DNA of 36,676 bases from an uncultured cyanobacterium (GCA_945487905.1 CALYTW010000009.1:1-36676); one strand, 5' to 3'. Shown: positions 7,193-15,104, counted from the first letter of the stretch. Translations and numbers: made by a program. Notes: generated by a model from the letters alone, not told the origin.

Positions 7193-8010
7193 TTCAGCAA
7201 TACCTCGTAAGAATCTTTTATATCTTTTAATACAGTACATTTTTCCCGAAATTTATACATCTCATTCAAATCGATTTCGGCATAAATACCGCCTTCTGCT
7301 TCGTTTATCTCCGATAAAATGTTTCCGTTGTAATCAAGAATCATTGAATGTCCCAAATTTCGTTCATCGCCTTTCAGCCAGCCGGTCTGGGTAAGTGCAA
7401 CAAAGTACGTTTGATTTTCCACAGCTCTTGATGTTGTCATACTATCCCACGGAATTTTTTTATTTGATCCCCACGCAGCCATATTAACCAGAATATCCGC
7501 TCCGGATTTTCTGTATGCTCTGTATATTTCAGGAAATCTTATATCATAACAAATTGTAATTCCGATTTTTACGCCGTCAAGATTTACCATAACAGGACTC
7601 TCTCCGACTTTTATAATCGAACCTTCTGCACATCCGTAATATGAAAACAAATGGTTTTTATCATAGGTGCAGACAAGCTCTCCATTTCTGTTTATAACAG
7701 GACAGGTGTTTGTATATGTTTCTCCTCTTTTACAAATAAAACTTCCGCCGATAATATTGGTATTATATTTTTTTGCGATATGCCTTAGCATAACTACAGA
7801 TTCTGCATTATCAAGCGGTTCGGCACAATCTTTAAAGGAAGGGCAGTGCCAGCCTGCTGTCCAAACTTCCGGCAAAAATACAAAATCAGCATTCTTTTCT
7901 GACAATGACTTGTTCAAAAGATTACGAACATGCAGGATATTTGAACGAATATCCCCAATTTCAGAACCCATCTGGACAGCCAAAAGTTTTACTTTCTTCT
8001 TCTTCTCCAT
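7189..8010 (-). CDS. Carbon-nitrogen hydrolase (nitrilase superfamily, omega-amidase-like)
   Basis: This 273-aa protein has the nitrilase catalytic triad: Glu in 'VFLPEVWTAGW', Lys in 'YDKNHLFSY' and Cys in 'GITICYDIRFPEIYRAY'. The C-terminal part holds 'TTSRAVENQTYFVALTQTG' and 'GHSMILDYNGNILSE', typical of the omega-amidase/Nit2 branch that acts on alpha-keto acid omega-amides. N-carbamoylputrescine amidases and other amidases are alternatives. The longest frame begins with TTG at 8022; ATG 8010 (MEKKKK) is preferred. It overlaps the upstream acyltransferase gene by 22 nt and the downstream dacB by 4 nt, so all three are probably one operon. Confidence 0.85.
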   Translation of the reverse strand: MEKKKKVKLLAVQMGSEIGDIRSNILHVRNLLNKSLSEKNADFVFLPEVWTAGWHCPSFKDCAEPLDNAESVVMLRHIAKKYNTNIIGGSFICKRGETYTNTCPVINRNGELVCTYDKNHLFSYYGCAEGSIIKVGESPVMVNLDGVKIGITICYDIRFPEIYRAYRKSGADILVNMAAWGSNKKIPWDSMTTSRAVENQTYFVALTQTGWLKGDERNLGHSMILDYNGNILSEINEAEGGIYAEIDLNEMYKFREKCTVLKDIKDSYEVLLK

Positions 8011-8675
8011 AATCCGTGCCAATACACTTTCTCATATTCTTCCGGAGATTTTTCCAGAAGATCTAAAAGGCTTGCTTCCAACTCTTGTCTGTATCTTTCG
8101 TCAGATTCGTCATCGCCGTCAGCCGGAACATAGATTGGTTTTCCGTACAAATTGATAAGTCTGACATCGCATACAGGCATTTGAAGCTTGTCCCATGAAT
8201 TAAATTTTATAAGGTTAAAGTTTGTGGAATACCAAACTACAGGAACAATTGGGACGCCTGCGAGTTTGGCAATTTTAATTACTCCGTTTTTAACAACATG
8301 AACCGGCCCTTTAGGCCCGTCAACCATAATTGCTCCGCTCTCGCCGTTTTTAAGGTTTTCAATCATTTGTTTTGTAGCTTCAATCGAACCGCTCCTGCCT
8401 TTTGAACCCCTTACCGTTTTGAACCCGAATGCCCTCTCAATTGCACTTGCAACAACATCTCCGTCTTTTGATTGGCTGACCATTACACTCGTTGTACTCT
8501 TGTTTGGAAGTCCGTATACACAACACTGATGGTTATGCCACATAGCATAAACACAAGGTTCTACATCGGGAAAATTAACAGGAACAATATGTGTAAAATG
8601 TTTCTGAAAATTAAAAAATGCTGTTACCATATCGGCAATCTTGCTTACATCATCTTTTGCAACCAATCTAACCAT
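7989..8675 (-). CDS. DUF374-family lysophospholipid acyltransferase-like protein
   Basis: This 228-aa LPLAT-superfamily protein carries 'CVYAMWHNHQCCVYG' (the 'WH...' active-site region), 'VSQSKDGDVVASAIERAFGFKTVRGSKGRSG', 'GESGAIMVDGPKGPVHVVKNGVIKIAKLAGVPIVPV' and a C-terminal helix. This order is that of DUF374 proteins, which sit near Kdo transferase genes in many Gram-negatives and probably acylate a lipid A or phospholipid precursor at the inner membrane. The specific acceptor cannot be read from sequence. It is first in the operon with the nitrilase and PBP4; its start lies in a divergent region with the gene at 8733. Confidence 0.8.
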   Translation of the reverse strand: MVRLVAKDDVSKIADMVTAFFNFQKHFTHIVPVNFPDVEPCVYAMWHNHQCCVYGLPNKSTTSVMVSQSKDGDVVASAIERAFGFKTVRGSKGRSGSIEATKQMIENLKNGESGAIMVDGPKGPVHVVKNGVIKIAKLAGVPIVPVVWYSTNFNLIKFNSWDKLQMPVCDVRLINLYGKPIYVPADGDDESDERYRQELEASLLDLLEKSPEEYEKVYWHGLWRRRRK

Positions 8676-8705
8676 TCTTTGATTGTACTATAAATTTTTG
8701 ACATG

Positions 8706-8714
8706 TGCTATAAT
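8706..8714 (+). promoter_or_regulatory. Extended -10 promoter for the secreted protein at 8733
   Basis: TGCTATAAT is a perfect extended -10. Transcription would start near 8721, just before the GGAGG at 8724-8728. A TTGACA at 8698 is only 5 bp from this box and so cannot be its -35. Confidence 0.6.
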
Positions 8715-8732
8715 AAATTTCACGGAGGAAAT

Positions 8733-9335
8733 ATGAAGAAATTTTTTTGTTTAATAACAGCATTATTTATTGCTCAATGCTTGGCACAGGCTAATTACAA
8801 TGATATTCATATTGCGGATATTCAATACGACTGGATTAGGAAAACAGATGTTGAAAAAGAATCTATAATCAGCGAAGTTCACGATATTATTTTTGAAAAT
8901 GATGTTACAAAACAAAAGGGGATGAAAAAGAATTTTAAAGACCGATTGAAAGACAAAGAACATATAGAGCATTATATGGCGGCTTCTGCAGGAAGGGAAG
9001 AATACAACGACTGTAATATTTCGGCTTTTTATTTCAAAAATCAAAAAACAATATACATGTATGCAATTCAGGATAAAAAAGATGTCTCAAAATCTTACTA
9101 TTACGATGCACTTGGGCATTTAAGATATGTTGATTATATTTACGGAGAATATCCTGATTATCCTTATTATGCAATCCAATACAGTGTTTCAGGTAAGCCT
9201 GTGAGCGCAATTTATTATACATCAAAAGATAATCAATACTTGTTTGAACCTGACGGCACTTTTAAAGGAGTCTGGTACAAGCATAATTTATACGACAAGC
9301 ATTCCAAAGTTATACTTAAGAGGACAACTTATTAA
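8733..9335 (+). CDS. Secreted protein of unknown function
   Basis: I do not recognise this 200-aa protein. A signal peptide is clear (MKKFFCLITALFIAQCLAQA, cleavage near residue 20). The mature part is Tyr- and Asp-rich with a helical N-terminal third ('EKESIISEVHDIIFENDV', Lys-rich) and a strand-rich C-terminal half with 'YYDALGHLRYVDYIYGEYPDYPYYAIQYS' and 'YLFEPDGTFKGVWYKHNLY', reminiscent of repeated strand-turn units. ATG 8733 is chosen because GGAGG precedes it and the signal peptide begins there; the frame also has an ATG at 8703. It is coupled to pncC by a TAATG overlap. Confidence 0.7.
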   Translation: MKKFFCLITALFIAQCLAQANYNDIHIADIQYDWIRKTDVEKESIISEVHDIIFENDVTKQKGMKKNFKDRLKDKEHIEHYMAASAGREEYNDCNISAFYFKNQKTIYMYAIQDKKDVSKSYYYDALGHLRYVDYIYGEYPDYPYYAIQYSVSGKPVSAIYYTSKDNQYLFEPDGTFKGVWYKHNLYDKHSKVILKRTTY

Positions 9336-9811
9336 TGAATACTGCCGAAACACTTGGCAAAATTTTAATATCAAAAGGTTTAACAATATCTACAACCGAA
9401 TCATGCACAGGCGGACTTTTAAGCTCCAAACTCACGGATGTTTCAGGAAGCTCCTCGTATATAAGACTAAATTTGGTTACCTATGCAAACGAAGCTAAGC
9501 AAAAAATGCTGGGGGTAGAAAAAAATATCCTTGACACAAAAGGTGCTGTAAGCGAAGAATGCGCTTTCCAAATGGCAAAAGGTTTGTATGATTTAACAAA
9601 ATCAGACATTTGCGTTTCTACAACCGGAATTGCAGGGCCGACAGGCGGAACGAAAGATAAACCAGTAGGACTTATGTATTCCTGCATTTATACACCTGAT
9701 AAATGCAAAATATACAAGATTCTGAAACCTTCAATAACTCCGAGAATTCAGATGAAAGAGCTTTTTGCGGAAGATGTTTTGAAAAACATTCTAACATTTA
9801 TTGAAGATTAG
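9335..9811 (+). CDS. pncC: Nicotinamide-nucleotide amidase (CinA C-terminal domain family)
   Basis: This 158-aa protein matches a stand-alone CinA C-terminal domain: 'TTESCTGGLLSSKLTDVSGSSSYI', 'LVTYANEAKQKMLGV', 'GAVSEECAFQMAKGLYDLTKSDICVSTTGIAGPTGGTKDKPVGLMY', with the conserved TESCTGG and TGIAGP..G motifs. The enzyme hydrolyses nicotinamide mononucleotide to nicotinate mononucleotide and ammonia, salvaging the NMN released by bacterial DNA ligase. The N-terminal CinA (MoaB-like) domain is absent, as in E. coli PncC. The start overlaps the preceding stop by one base. Confidence 0.92.
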   Translation: MNTAETLGKILISKGLTISTTESCTGGLLSSKLTDVSGSSSYIRLNLVTYANEAKQKMLGVEKNILDTKGAVSEECAFQMAKGLYDLTKSDICVSTTGIAGPTGGTKDKPVGLMYSCIYTPDKCKIYKILKPSITPRIQMKELFAEDVLKNILTFIED

Positions 9812-10557
9812 GCATCAAGAATTGTTTTTTCACCGTATGCCGTTAGTCTGTATTCACTTGAACCGATAAGTCCGGTTAAATCAGGCAGGCATTCGATATA
9901 ATCTCTGTTTATGGCTTCCTGTAAAACGCTGTGGTCTATTATAACCGCCAAATTTTGCATTAATTTTGAATTTAGCTGTTTAAGCGTAAATCTCGGTTTT
10001 TGTTCGTATTGGGAATAATAGTATGCCGTAAACAGAAGATAATCGATTTTCTTTTCTATTTTTTGGGCGCTCATAAAGTTTATAAAAGCACTGTCTTTCT
10101 TAATTGAAGGGTTTGGTTTGAAAGACAATTCCGTTTGTGGGTTATTGATAGAATTTTCTAAAATATTATCAAAAACTCCTGTTTGAGTTGGCTCATCAGC
10201 TCTTTTCGCAACAGTCTCGCCCGCAGGAGGTGCATAAAATATATCCAAATCACTTGCCGGAGGAATCGGCTTTGTTCCGTCATCAACGAATTCTTCCTGT
10301 TTTTTTATTTCTTCTTTGTGTTCGGGTTCGGGTTCCTTTTTGCGAAGCTGAGCATCAATATTTTTTTGAGTTATAATTTCTTCAGCCTTAATTTGTGAGT
10401 TCACAATATCTCTGCCAGCTTTAGCCTTCATTTGTTTGGCATACTCGCCTGCTTCACGAACCCACTGCTCAAACTGCTCGGATAAAAGTTCTTTATCCGT
10501 TGTAATTAGCTCAAGTTGATATTTACCTTTTTTGATTGTAAATGAATAAGTTGCCAT
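9808..10557 (-). CDS. Unknown protein: N-terminal small domain, Lys/Glu/Pro linker, winged-helix-like C-terminus
   Basis: The protein is 249 aa. Residues 1-40 match the whole 39-aa protein encoded just upstream (shared Y4, F6, K9-K10-G11, E16-L17, D21, E27-Q28, W32). A Lys/Glu/Pro-rich low-complexity linker follows (about 60-160). Residues 165-249 look like a winged helix: hydrophobic helix 'KKIDYLLFTAYYY', 'FTLKQLNSKL', 'VLQEAINRDYIECL', then a wing ending 'YRLTAYGEKTI'. It has no signal peptide, so it is cytoplasmic, possibly DNA-binding; that is inference. Its stop overlaps the pncC stop by 4 nt (convergent). I do not know the family. Confidence 0.65.
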   Translation of the reverse strand: MATYSFTIKKGKYQLELITTDKELLSEQFEQWVREAGEYAKQMKAKAGRDIVNSQIKAEEIITQKNIDAQLRKKEPEPEHKEEIKKQEEFVDDGTKPIPPASDLDIFYAPPAGETVAKRADEPTQTGVFDNILENSINNPQTELSFKPNPSIKKDSAFINFMSAQKIEKKIDYLLFTAYYYSQYEQKPRFTLKQLNSKLMQNLAVIIDHSVLQEAINRDYIECLPDLTGLIGSSEYRLTAYGEKTILDA

Positions 10558-10570
10558 CTTTTAAAATCCG

Positions 10571-10690
10571 TTACTGCTGTAAAAGTTCTTCTCTCCATTT
10601 GTTAAGCTGTTCTTCAACAAATTCAAGATCGTCTGATTTTAATTCGATTTCTATATCGCCTTTTTTCATCTTAAAAACATATTCGTGCAT
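10571..10690 (-). CDS. Unknown 39-aa protein, paralogous to the N-terminus of its neighbour
   Basis: This is a small gene with a strong SD (GGAGGG, four bases before the ATG). The frame is open further upstream to 10768, but only ATG 10690 has an SD. The product 'MHEYVFKMKKGDIEIELKS' continues to 'EEQLNKWREELLQQ', with 14 of 39 residues identical to the first 39 residues of the 249-aa protein 13 bases downstream. It is predicted as a short beta-hairpin followed by a helix. Such pairs can form hetero-oligomers through the shared domain; function unknown. Confidence 0.6.
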   Translation of the reverse strand: MHEYVFKMKKGDIEIELKSDDLEFVEEQLNKWREELLQQ

Positions 10691-10731
10691 ATATCCCTCC
10701 AATACAAAAAGTTTACCATGAAACATTGTAA

Positions 10732-10760
10732 TTGTAAATTTATTTTGTACATAGTATAAT
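10732..10760 (+). promoter_or_regulatory. Promoter for the matrixin-TPR gene
   Basis: TTGTAA (10732-10737) and TATAAT (10755-10760) are separated by 17 bp. This gives a leader of about 65 nt before the ATG at 10832. Confidence 0.6.
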
Positions 10761-10831
10761 GAGCGCAAAAATAAAATTTACGTGTTTTTATATTTATGTT
10801 GGAAAATATCATAGTAAAAGGGGTCATAGAA

Positions 10832-12049
10832 ATGAAAAAATTAGTTATCGGTACCTTCCTTGTTGCGTTTGGTGTATTACCTTTCTGCGGTGTTCAAACA
10901 GCTCCGCAGGAAAACTCATTCGGACTTCAGAAAGTTGCTGCAATTACATTACGCTACGACAAGTCAATGAATGAAAAAATCATCAAAGCCGCTGTTATTG
11001 ATAGCTACTACAGACAAATTGTAAAAACAAGCAAAATTATACGATGGAACAAAAATTCTATGCCTTTAACCGTGTATATTCAGGATAGCAGAGATATTCC
11101 CGATTATTACAGAGAAGTGGTTATGAATGCCTACATTGCATGGCAGAGAGCCAGCGAAGGTATTGTGAGATTTGAGTTTGTAGAAAATCCTTCCGAAGCT
11201 GATATGAAGTGTTATTTTAAAAACGTAAATAACTCTGAATCAATAGGATTGCACGAATTTTCTGTAAACGGAAGCAGAATAACAAATTCGGTAATTACAT
11301 TTAACAAAACAGACAATAAAGGACACAGCCTTGATTCGAAACAGTTATTCTCATCAGCACTGCATGAAATCGGACATTCAATCGGTTTAACTGGAAACAG
11401 CACAAGTATTTATGACGTTATGTATCCTGTCGGAACTAAATTTAATACCGAAATCACGACAAGAGATTTAAAAACTTTGGCGCTTCTTTATGCAACAAAT
11501 CCGGATATTACAAATGTTCCGCTTAGTCAGAGCGAAAAAGCAATGCTCTTTACTCCGGCTGAAATTATTAATACGCTGAATGTTCCGGTTGACGACAATA
11601 CGAACTTGAATGAATTTGTAGGAACGGATATACCTTCTCATTTGGCACTTGCGGAACAGCTCAGAAAACGTGCACAGTATGATAAAGCTGCAAAAGAATA
11701 CCAGATAGTTGCTCAGGCAAAAAGTGATAACAGAAGCCGTTCGGAAGTATACTATGAAATTGCGGTAATGTATTTGGATGCGGAAATGTTCGATGAAGCA
11801 AGAAGTGCTGCAGAAATAGCATGGGCTACAGATGAAAATGATTTAACAATTACACTTCCGCCTTTGTTAAATTACTACATGAAACGTTCCAATACAGCGG
11901 TTCAACAGTTGGAAGAATTGTTGAAGGATAATCCTTACAACAAGTATGCATATAAACTTCTCTGCCAGATATACAGAGATAAACACCACGAAAACCTTTT
12001 GAATTCTACTATCAGAAGATACGGAAAAACAGCTGGTGAGGTCGAATAA
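10832..12049 (+). CDS. Secreted matrixin-like (M10) metalloprotease with C-terminal TPR region
   Basis: This 405-aa protein has a signal peptide (residues 1 to about 24). The metzincin-like domain (about 75-230) has 'MPLTVYIQD', 'VMNAYIAWQRASEGIVRFEFVENPSEADM' and the zinc site 'LHEIGHSIGLTGNS' (His178, Glu179, His182) with Met-turn 'DVMYP'. Cyanobacterial relatives usually read G-H-S after the second loop Gly; here that His is Asn189, so the third zinc ligand seems lost. From about residue 265 come helix pairs resembling TPRs ('HLALAEQLRKRAQYDKAAKEYQIVAQA', 'EVYYEIAVMYLDAEMFDEARSAAEIAW'). ATG 10832 is preferred over 10796, because AAGGGG lies about ten bases before it and the signal peptide starts there. 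A terminator follows. Confidence 0.8.
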   Translation: MKKLVIGTFLVAFGVLPFCGVQTAPQENSFGLQKVAAITLRYDKSMNEKIIKAAVIDSYYRQIVKTSKIIRWNKNSMPLTVYIQDSRDIPDYYREVVMNAYIAWQRASEGIVRFEFVENPSEADMKCYFKNVNNSESIGLHEFSVNGSRITNSVITFNKTDNKGHSLDSKQLFSSALHEIGHSIGLTGNSTSIYDVMYPVGTKFNTEITTRDLKTLALLYATNPDITNVPLSQSEKAMLFTPAEIINTLNVPVDDNTNLNEFVGTDIPSHLALAEQLRKRAQYDKAAKEYQIVAQAKSDNRSRSEVYYEIAVMYLDAEMFDEARSAAEIAWATDENDLTITLPPLLNYYMKRSNTAVQQLEELLKDNPYNKYAYKLLCQIYRDKHHENLLNSTIRRYGKTAGEVE

Positions 12050-12065
12050 GTTAATAGGAATACTT

Positions 12066-12096
12066 AAAAAAGATACCTTTCGGGGTATCTTTTTTT
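12066..12096 (+). terminator. Intrinsic terminator after the matrixin gene
   Basis: A 12-bp stem (AAAAAAGATACC with GGTATCTTTTTT, loop TTTCGG) is followed by a T tract. It ends the matrixin transcript before the XRE gene. Confidence 0.9.
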
Positions 12097-12144
12097 CTTT
12101 CTATCTTGATTCAAAAATTTATTTATCAAAGCCAATTATATTAT

Positions 12145-12399
12145 ATGGAAAATTTAAAACCACTGGACGATAATGCAGATATGGAAACGAAGAATAGACT
12201 AAAAAATATTGGAATTAATATAAAAAATGAACGCTTGAAACGTGGTATTTCACAGGAAGTATTAGCGGAAAGGTGTGATATATCAAGGAATTCAGTTTCT
12301 TTAATAGAAACAGGAAAAATTAACCCCACAATTTTGCGGGTTATTGACATCGCTAAAGTGCTTAAAACAGATGTTGATGTCCTCATTAAAGGTGCGTAA
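12145..12399 (+). CDS. XRE-family helix-turn-helix regulator
   Basis: This 84-aa protein holds a single Cro/C1-type HTH: 'IGINIKNERLKRGISQEVLAERCDISRNSVSLIETGKINPTILRVIDIAKVLKTDVDVLI', with the recognition helix around 'SRNSVSLIE'. It has little beyond the HTH except a short acidic N-terminus, so it is a minimal DNA-binding protein. The start is uncertain: ATG 12145 or 12181, neither with an SD; an upstream TTG (12106) is also in frame but lies close to the terminator. It lies directly upstream of the SLH protein gene, so control of that gene or itself is possible, but no operator was identified. Confidence 0.85.
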   Translation: MENLKPLDDNADMETKNRLKNIGINIKNERLKRGISQEVLAERCDISRNSVSLIETGKINPTILRVIDIAKVLKTDVDVLIKGA

Positions 12400-12538
12400 T
12401 TATAGTTAACTGTACAAATCACGGACTGTTTTGTGTTTTAAAACATTCTGTTAATGTCGTTATGTGAGCAAAATATTTGCCCATTTTATTGAATTACCCG
12501 ACCGGACTCTCTTTTTTGGTAATGTTTTTAAATAATAA

Positions 12539-12600
12539 AACCTCCATAATTTATTTTGAGATAGGTAAAGAATCTACTCGACTCGTTTATAAAGGAGGTT
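12539..12600 (+). promoter_or_regulatory. Possible SD-sequestering hairpin before the SLH gene
   Basis: AACCTCC (12539-12545) plus ATAA can pair with TTAT plus GGAGGTT (12587-12600), with an AAA bulge. The right arm is the perfect SD (AAGGAGGT) of the SLH gene. If transcribed, this stem would hide the ribosome binding site. A CATAAT at 12545-12550 could instead be a -10 box, in which case the left arm would not be in the mRNA. No full promoter was resolved in the 200-base gap. Confidence 0.4.
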
Positions 12601-12603
12601 AAA

Positions 12604-14559
12604 ATGACGATTAGAAAACTTACTGTGGCAGCTGCAATTGCCGTTGGTATAGCATCATGCTCTTTTAATACGGCAGTTTTTGCTGCATGCCCTTGCGACC
12701 AGCGCCCTATTGTTACCGGAAGAGCTTGTCCTTGTGAAGAATTGCCTGTTGTAACAGGTGCGGCTTGCCCTTGTGAACAGCCAAAAGTTGAACCGTGCGG
12801 ATGTGGTCAAACCCCGCAATGCGAGCCTGACCCTGTTCCTTCATGTGCATTATGTCCGAGTACAAAAGACTTGAGCAGAGAAAATATGAAACAGGTATAC
12901 GCTTATCCTAACGGTATCTATGGCTACAACAATTATGTGGGAACTCAGGCTGATTCTGTTTACTCGGCAGAAGGTTTTAGTATTACAAGAGACAACTCAA
13001 AATTGAGTGCAGGTACAATGGGTACTACCGTTGCTACTGATGGTTCAATTACCGGTGCTGCTGCGGATATTCCATGTATTAACGGTTTGACCGAAAGAAA
13101 CGGCGTTCCTATTATCAGAGATGAAGCTCGTATGGACGGAATGGGCTGTCCTATTCAAATGGGAACGGCTAACTCAATTCAGGCTGTCAAGAAAACTCTT
13201 GTACCGTTTGATTTAACACCGTTCGGCGAAATGAGTACAGGTGCAGCCGCAAGCTTGCAAATGTTTCCTGATGTACCTAACGGTTACTGGGCTTCGTGTC
13301 CTATTGACAAATTGGCAACAAATGATATCGTTGTCGGTTATCCTGACAGAATGTTCAAGCCGTCAAAAAACATTTCGAGAGCAGAATTTGCAACCATGCT
13401 TGTAAAAGGTTTCAACCACAGCATGTATTCCTGTGCTCCGGAAAAAATATTCTCTGATGTACCAACCAATCATTGGGCTAATTCTGCAATTACCGCAGCT
13501 GTTCATCAGGACATGTTAAAGGGGTATCCGAACGGCACATTTATGCCAAATCACAATGTAACAAGAGCAGAAGCACTTTGTGCATTGTCTAAAGGTTTAA
13601 AATGCACACAAGTTGATAAATGTAAAGCACAAGAAATTTTATCACAATACGCAGACGGAAATACTGTTCCTGAGTGGGCGCAAATTCCTATCGCAACTGC
13701 TTTAGAAAAAGGCGCTCTGGATAATTCTCCATGCCCGAAAACAATTGCTCCGTTTAAAGATGCTACAAGAGCTGATATTGCATCTATGCTTCAAAACATT
13801 CGTGTAAGCGCAGGTATTGATAAGAACCCGCAAACCGCAAATAACAATTGTCCTATGTGTCCTGTGGACAAAAAGGCCTTTGTTCAGGAAGAAGAAATTG
13901 TACAAATTCCTACATTACAGTTGGAATTTAAAGATCAAGTTACAGCAAAATCTTCTCATGTAGGTCAAAGATTTGCCGCAAAGACTCTTGAAGACGTAAC
14001 AATTAACGGTCAATTGTATCCTGCTGGATCAAATGTACACGGCAAAGTTGTTGAAGTTATTCGTCCTTCAGGATGCCAGAAAGGTGCTTTAAAACTTGCA
14101 TTTACCGAAATTGAAAATTGCGGAAACAAGGCAACACTTCCGAGACAAATTTTAACGGCTCAAATCGACAAATCAAATACACCAAACATTCTTTCAAGAA
14201 TAGTTACTGCACCGTTTACCTGGGCAGGTTCGATTGTCGGTATTGTAGGCCGTACAACCGGTGGTATGTTAACATCACTCGGTAATGCTGTTGAAGACGT
14301 ATCTTCAGGTACAGGTATTGCATTGGGTGAAGTATTCCAGGGTCAATTACCGGCTGCAGGAAGAAGTGCAATGGATGTTGTTAAAGACACAGTTAAGGCT
14401 CCTGTAGATTTAACAAGAACTGCTTTGTCAGGTACAATGGGCTTATTCCAAACTACCGGCGACGAAGTTGCATATATGGTTGATGCAAAGGGTTATAAAA
14501 TCTCTGCAATCAATCCGAAAGAACACGTTACCATTGCTTTTGGCTGTCAAGGCGAGTAA
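12604..14559 (+). CDS. Large SLH-domain surface protein with Cys-rich N-terminal repeats
   Basis: The protein is 651 aa. Signal peptide 1-27 (ends AVFA). Residues 28 to about 85 hold three copies of a 13-residue repeat (ACPC-[DE]-[QE]-x-P-[IV]-VTG-[RA]) plus further CGC and CxxC motifs, 11 Cys in all. Three SLH domains follow: about 220-270 ('FPDVPNGYWASCPIDKLATN', 'FKPSKNISRAEFATMLVKGF'), 280-334 and a weaker 345-400. SLH domains anchor envelope proteins to wall polysaccharide. A beta-rich domain (about 437-530, 'GQLYPAGSNVHGKVVEVIRPS') and a Gly/Ala-rich amphipathic tail complete it. There is no porin barrel. The perfect SD and strong terminator suggest high expression. Confidence 0.85.
   Translation: MTIRKLTVAAAIAVGIASCSFNTAVFAACPCDQRPIVTGRACPCEELPVVTGAACPCEQPKVEPCGCGQTPQCEPDPVPSCALCPSTKDLSRENMKQVYAYPNGIYGYNNYVGTQADSVYSAEGFSITRDNSKLSAGTMGTTVATDGSITGAAADIPCINGLTERNGVPIIRDEARMDGMGCPIQMGTANSIQAVKKTLVPFDLTPFGEMSTGAAASLQMFPDVPNGYWASCPIDKLATNDIVVGYPDRMFKPSKNISRAEFATMLVKGFNHSMYSCAPEKIFSDVPTNHWANSAITAAVHQDMLKGYPNGTFMPNHNVTRAEALCALSKGLKCTQVDKCKAQEILSQYADGNTVPEWAQIPIATALEKGALDNSPCPKTIAPFKDATRADIASMLQNIRVSAGIDKNPQTANNNCPMCPVDKKAFVQEEEIVQIPTLQLEFKDQVTAKSSHVGQRFAAKTLEDVTINGQLYPAGSNVHGKVVEVIRPSGCQKGALKLAFTEIENCGNKATLPRQILTAQIDKSNTPNILSRIVTAPFTWAGSIVGIVGRTTGGMLTSLGNAVEDVSSGTGIALGEVFQGQLPAAGRSAMDVVKDTVKAPVDLTRTALSGTMGLFQTTGDEVAYMVDAKGYKISAINPKEHVTIAFGCQGE
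12679..12784 (+). repeat. Tandem ACPC repeat coding region
   Basis: Three in-frame repeats of about 39 bases encode ACPC-D/E-Q/E-x-P-[IV]-VTG-type units; the third is truncated after ACPCEQPK. They differ at many synonymous positions, so the repeat is kept at protein level and is not a recent duplication. Confidence 0.7.
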
Positions 14560-14592
14560 TAAATATTTTGCGGTATATATTTTACCGCTTAT

Positions 14593-14633
14593 ACCGAAAC
14601 TGTCGGGAAATTTTATTTCCCGACAGTTTCGGT
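14593..14633 (+). terminator. Strong hairpin terminator after the SLH gene
   Basis: A perfect 18-bp stem with a TTTTA loop is followed by TTGTAAGTTTGTG. A smaller GCGGTA/TACCGC hairpin (14570-14588) precedes it. Confidence 0.85.
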
Positions 14634-14672
14634 TTGTAAGTTTGTGTAGTAAGTAATTTTTTTGATGAAAGG

Positions 14673-14975
14673 TTAATCTGCTTTTGATGCAGCCTCATCT
14701 GCGGCTTGAAGCTGTTTTGACTTGTAGTTGTGAATCACTGCATCCACAAGTAAGTCATATGAAGAACTTTTCTCAATATTCGGAAATTCTTCCTTTAATT
14801 GTTGTCTGACCATTGCTTCCAGCCTTTGTTCGTCAGCCTTTATTTTAAGCTCTGTTCCCGACAGAGACTTGATGTAATCCTCTGTAACCGATTTTTGACT
14901 TTCAGAAAAAGCCAATAAATCAGCTTTGGGATTCATTGCATTTTTTAATGATTTTAGAAACTTTAGGTTAAACAT
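14673..14975 (-). CDS. Unknown 100-aa, mostly helical protein
   Basis: I do not recognise this 100-aa protein. It is predicted mostly helical with heptad-like spacing in 'ELKIKADEQRLEAMVRQQLKEEFPNIEK', begins 'MFNLKFLKSLKNAMNPKADLL' (amphipathic, basic) and ends Ala/Asp-rich 'AADEAASKAD'. There is no signal peptide, no Cys and no Trp. An AGGA precedes the ATG at four bases. It lies downstream of glyS on the same strand with a 129-base gap containing a TTCACTT direct repeat (14992 and 15003), so it probably has its own promoter. The family is unknown. Confidence 0.6.
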   Translation of the reverse strand: MFNLKFLKSLKNAMNPKADLLAFSESQKSVTEDYIKSLSGTELKIKADEQRLEAMVRQQLKEEFPNIEKSSSYDLLVDAVIHNYKSKQLQAADEAASKAD

Positions 14976-15104
14976 AATGTCCTGCCTTTTCCTTCACTTT
15001 AACTTCACTTGTACTCATATAAAGTCACCTGAAACAAAAAATTGACTAAAATTGCTCAAGTTGTTACAAATGTTTATAAAAATCCTGTAAACCCTCTCTA
15101 TGTA

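Noticed and set aside
8698-8703. TTGACA as -35 for the gene at 8733
   Set aside because: It is only 5 bp from TATAAT and nothing like a -10 lies 17 bp downstream.
12679-12784. CRISPR-like repeat
   Set aside because: The repeats are in-frame coding units with synonymous changes and no spacers.
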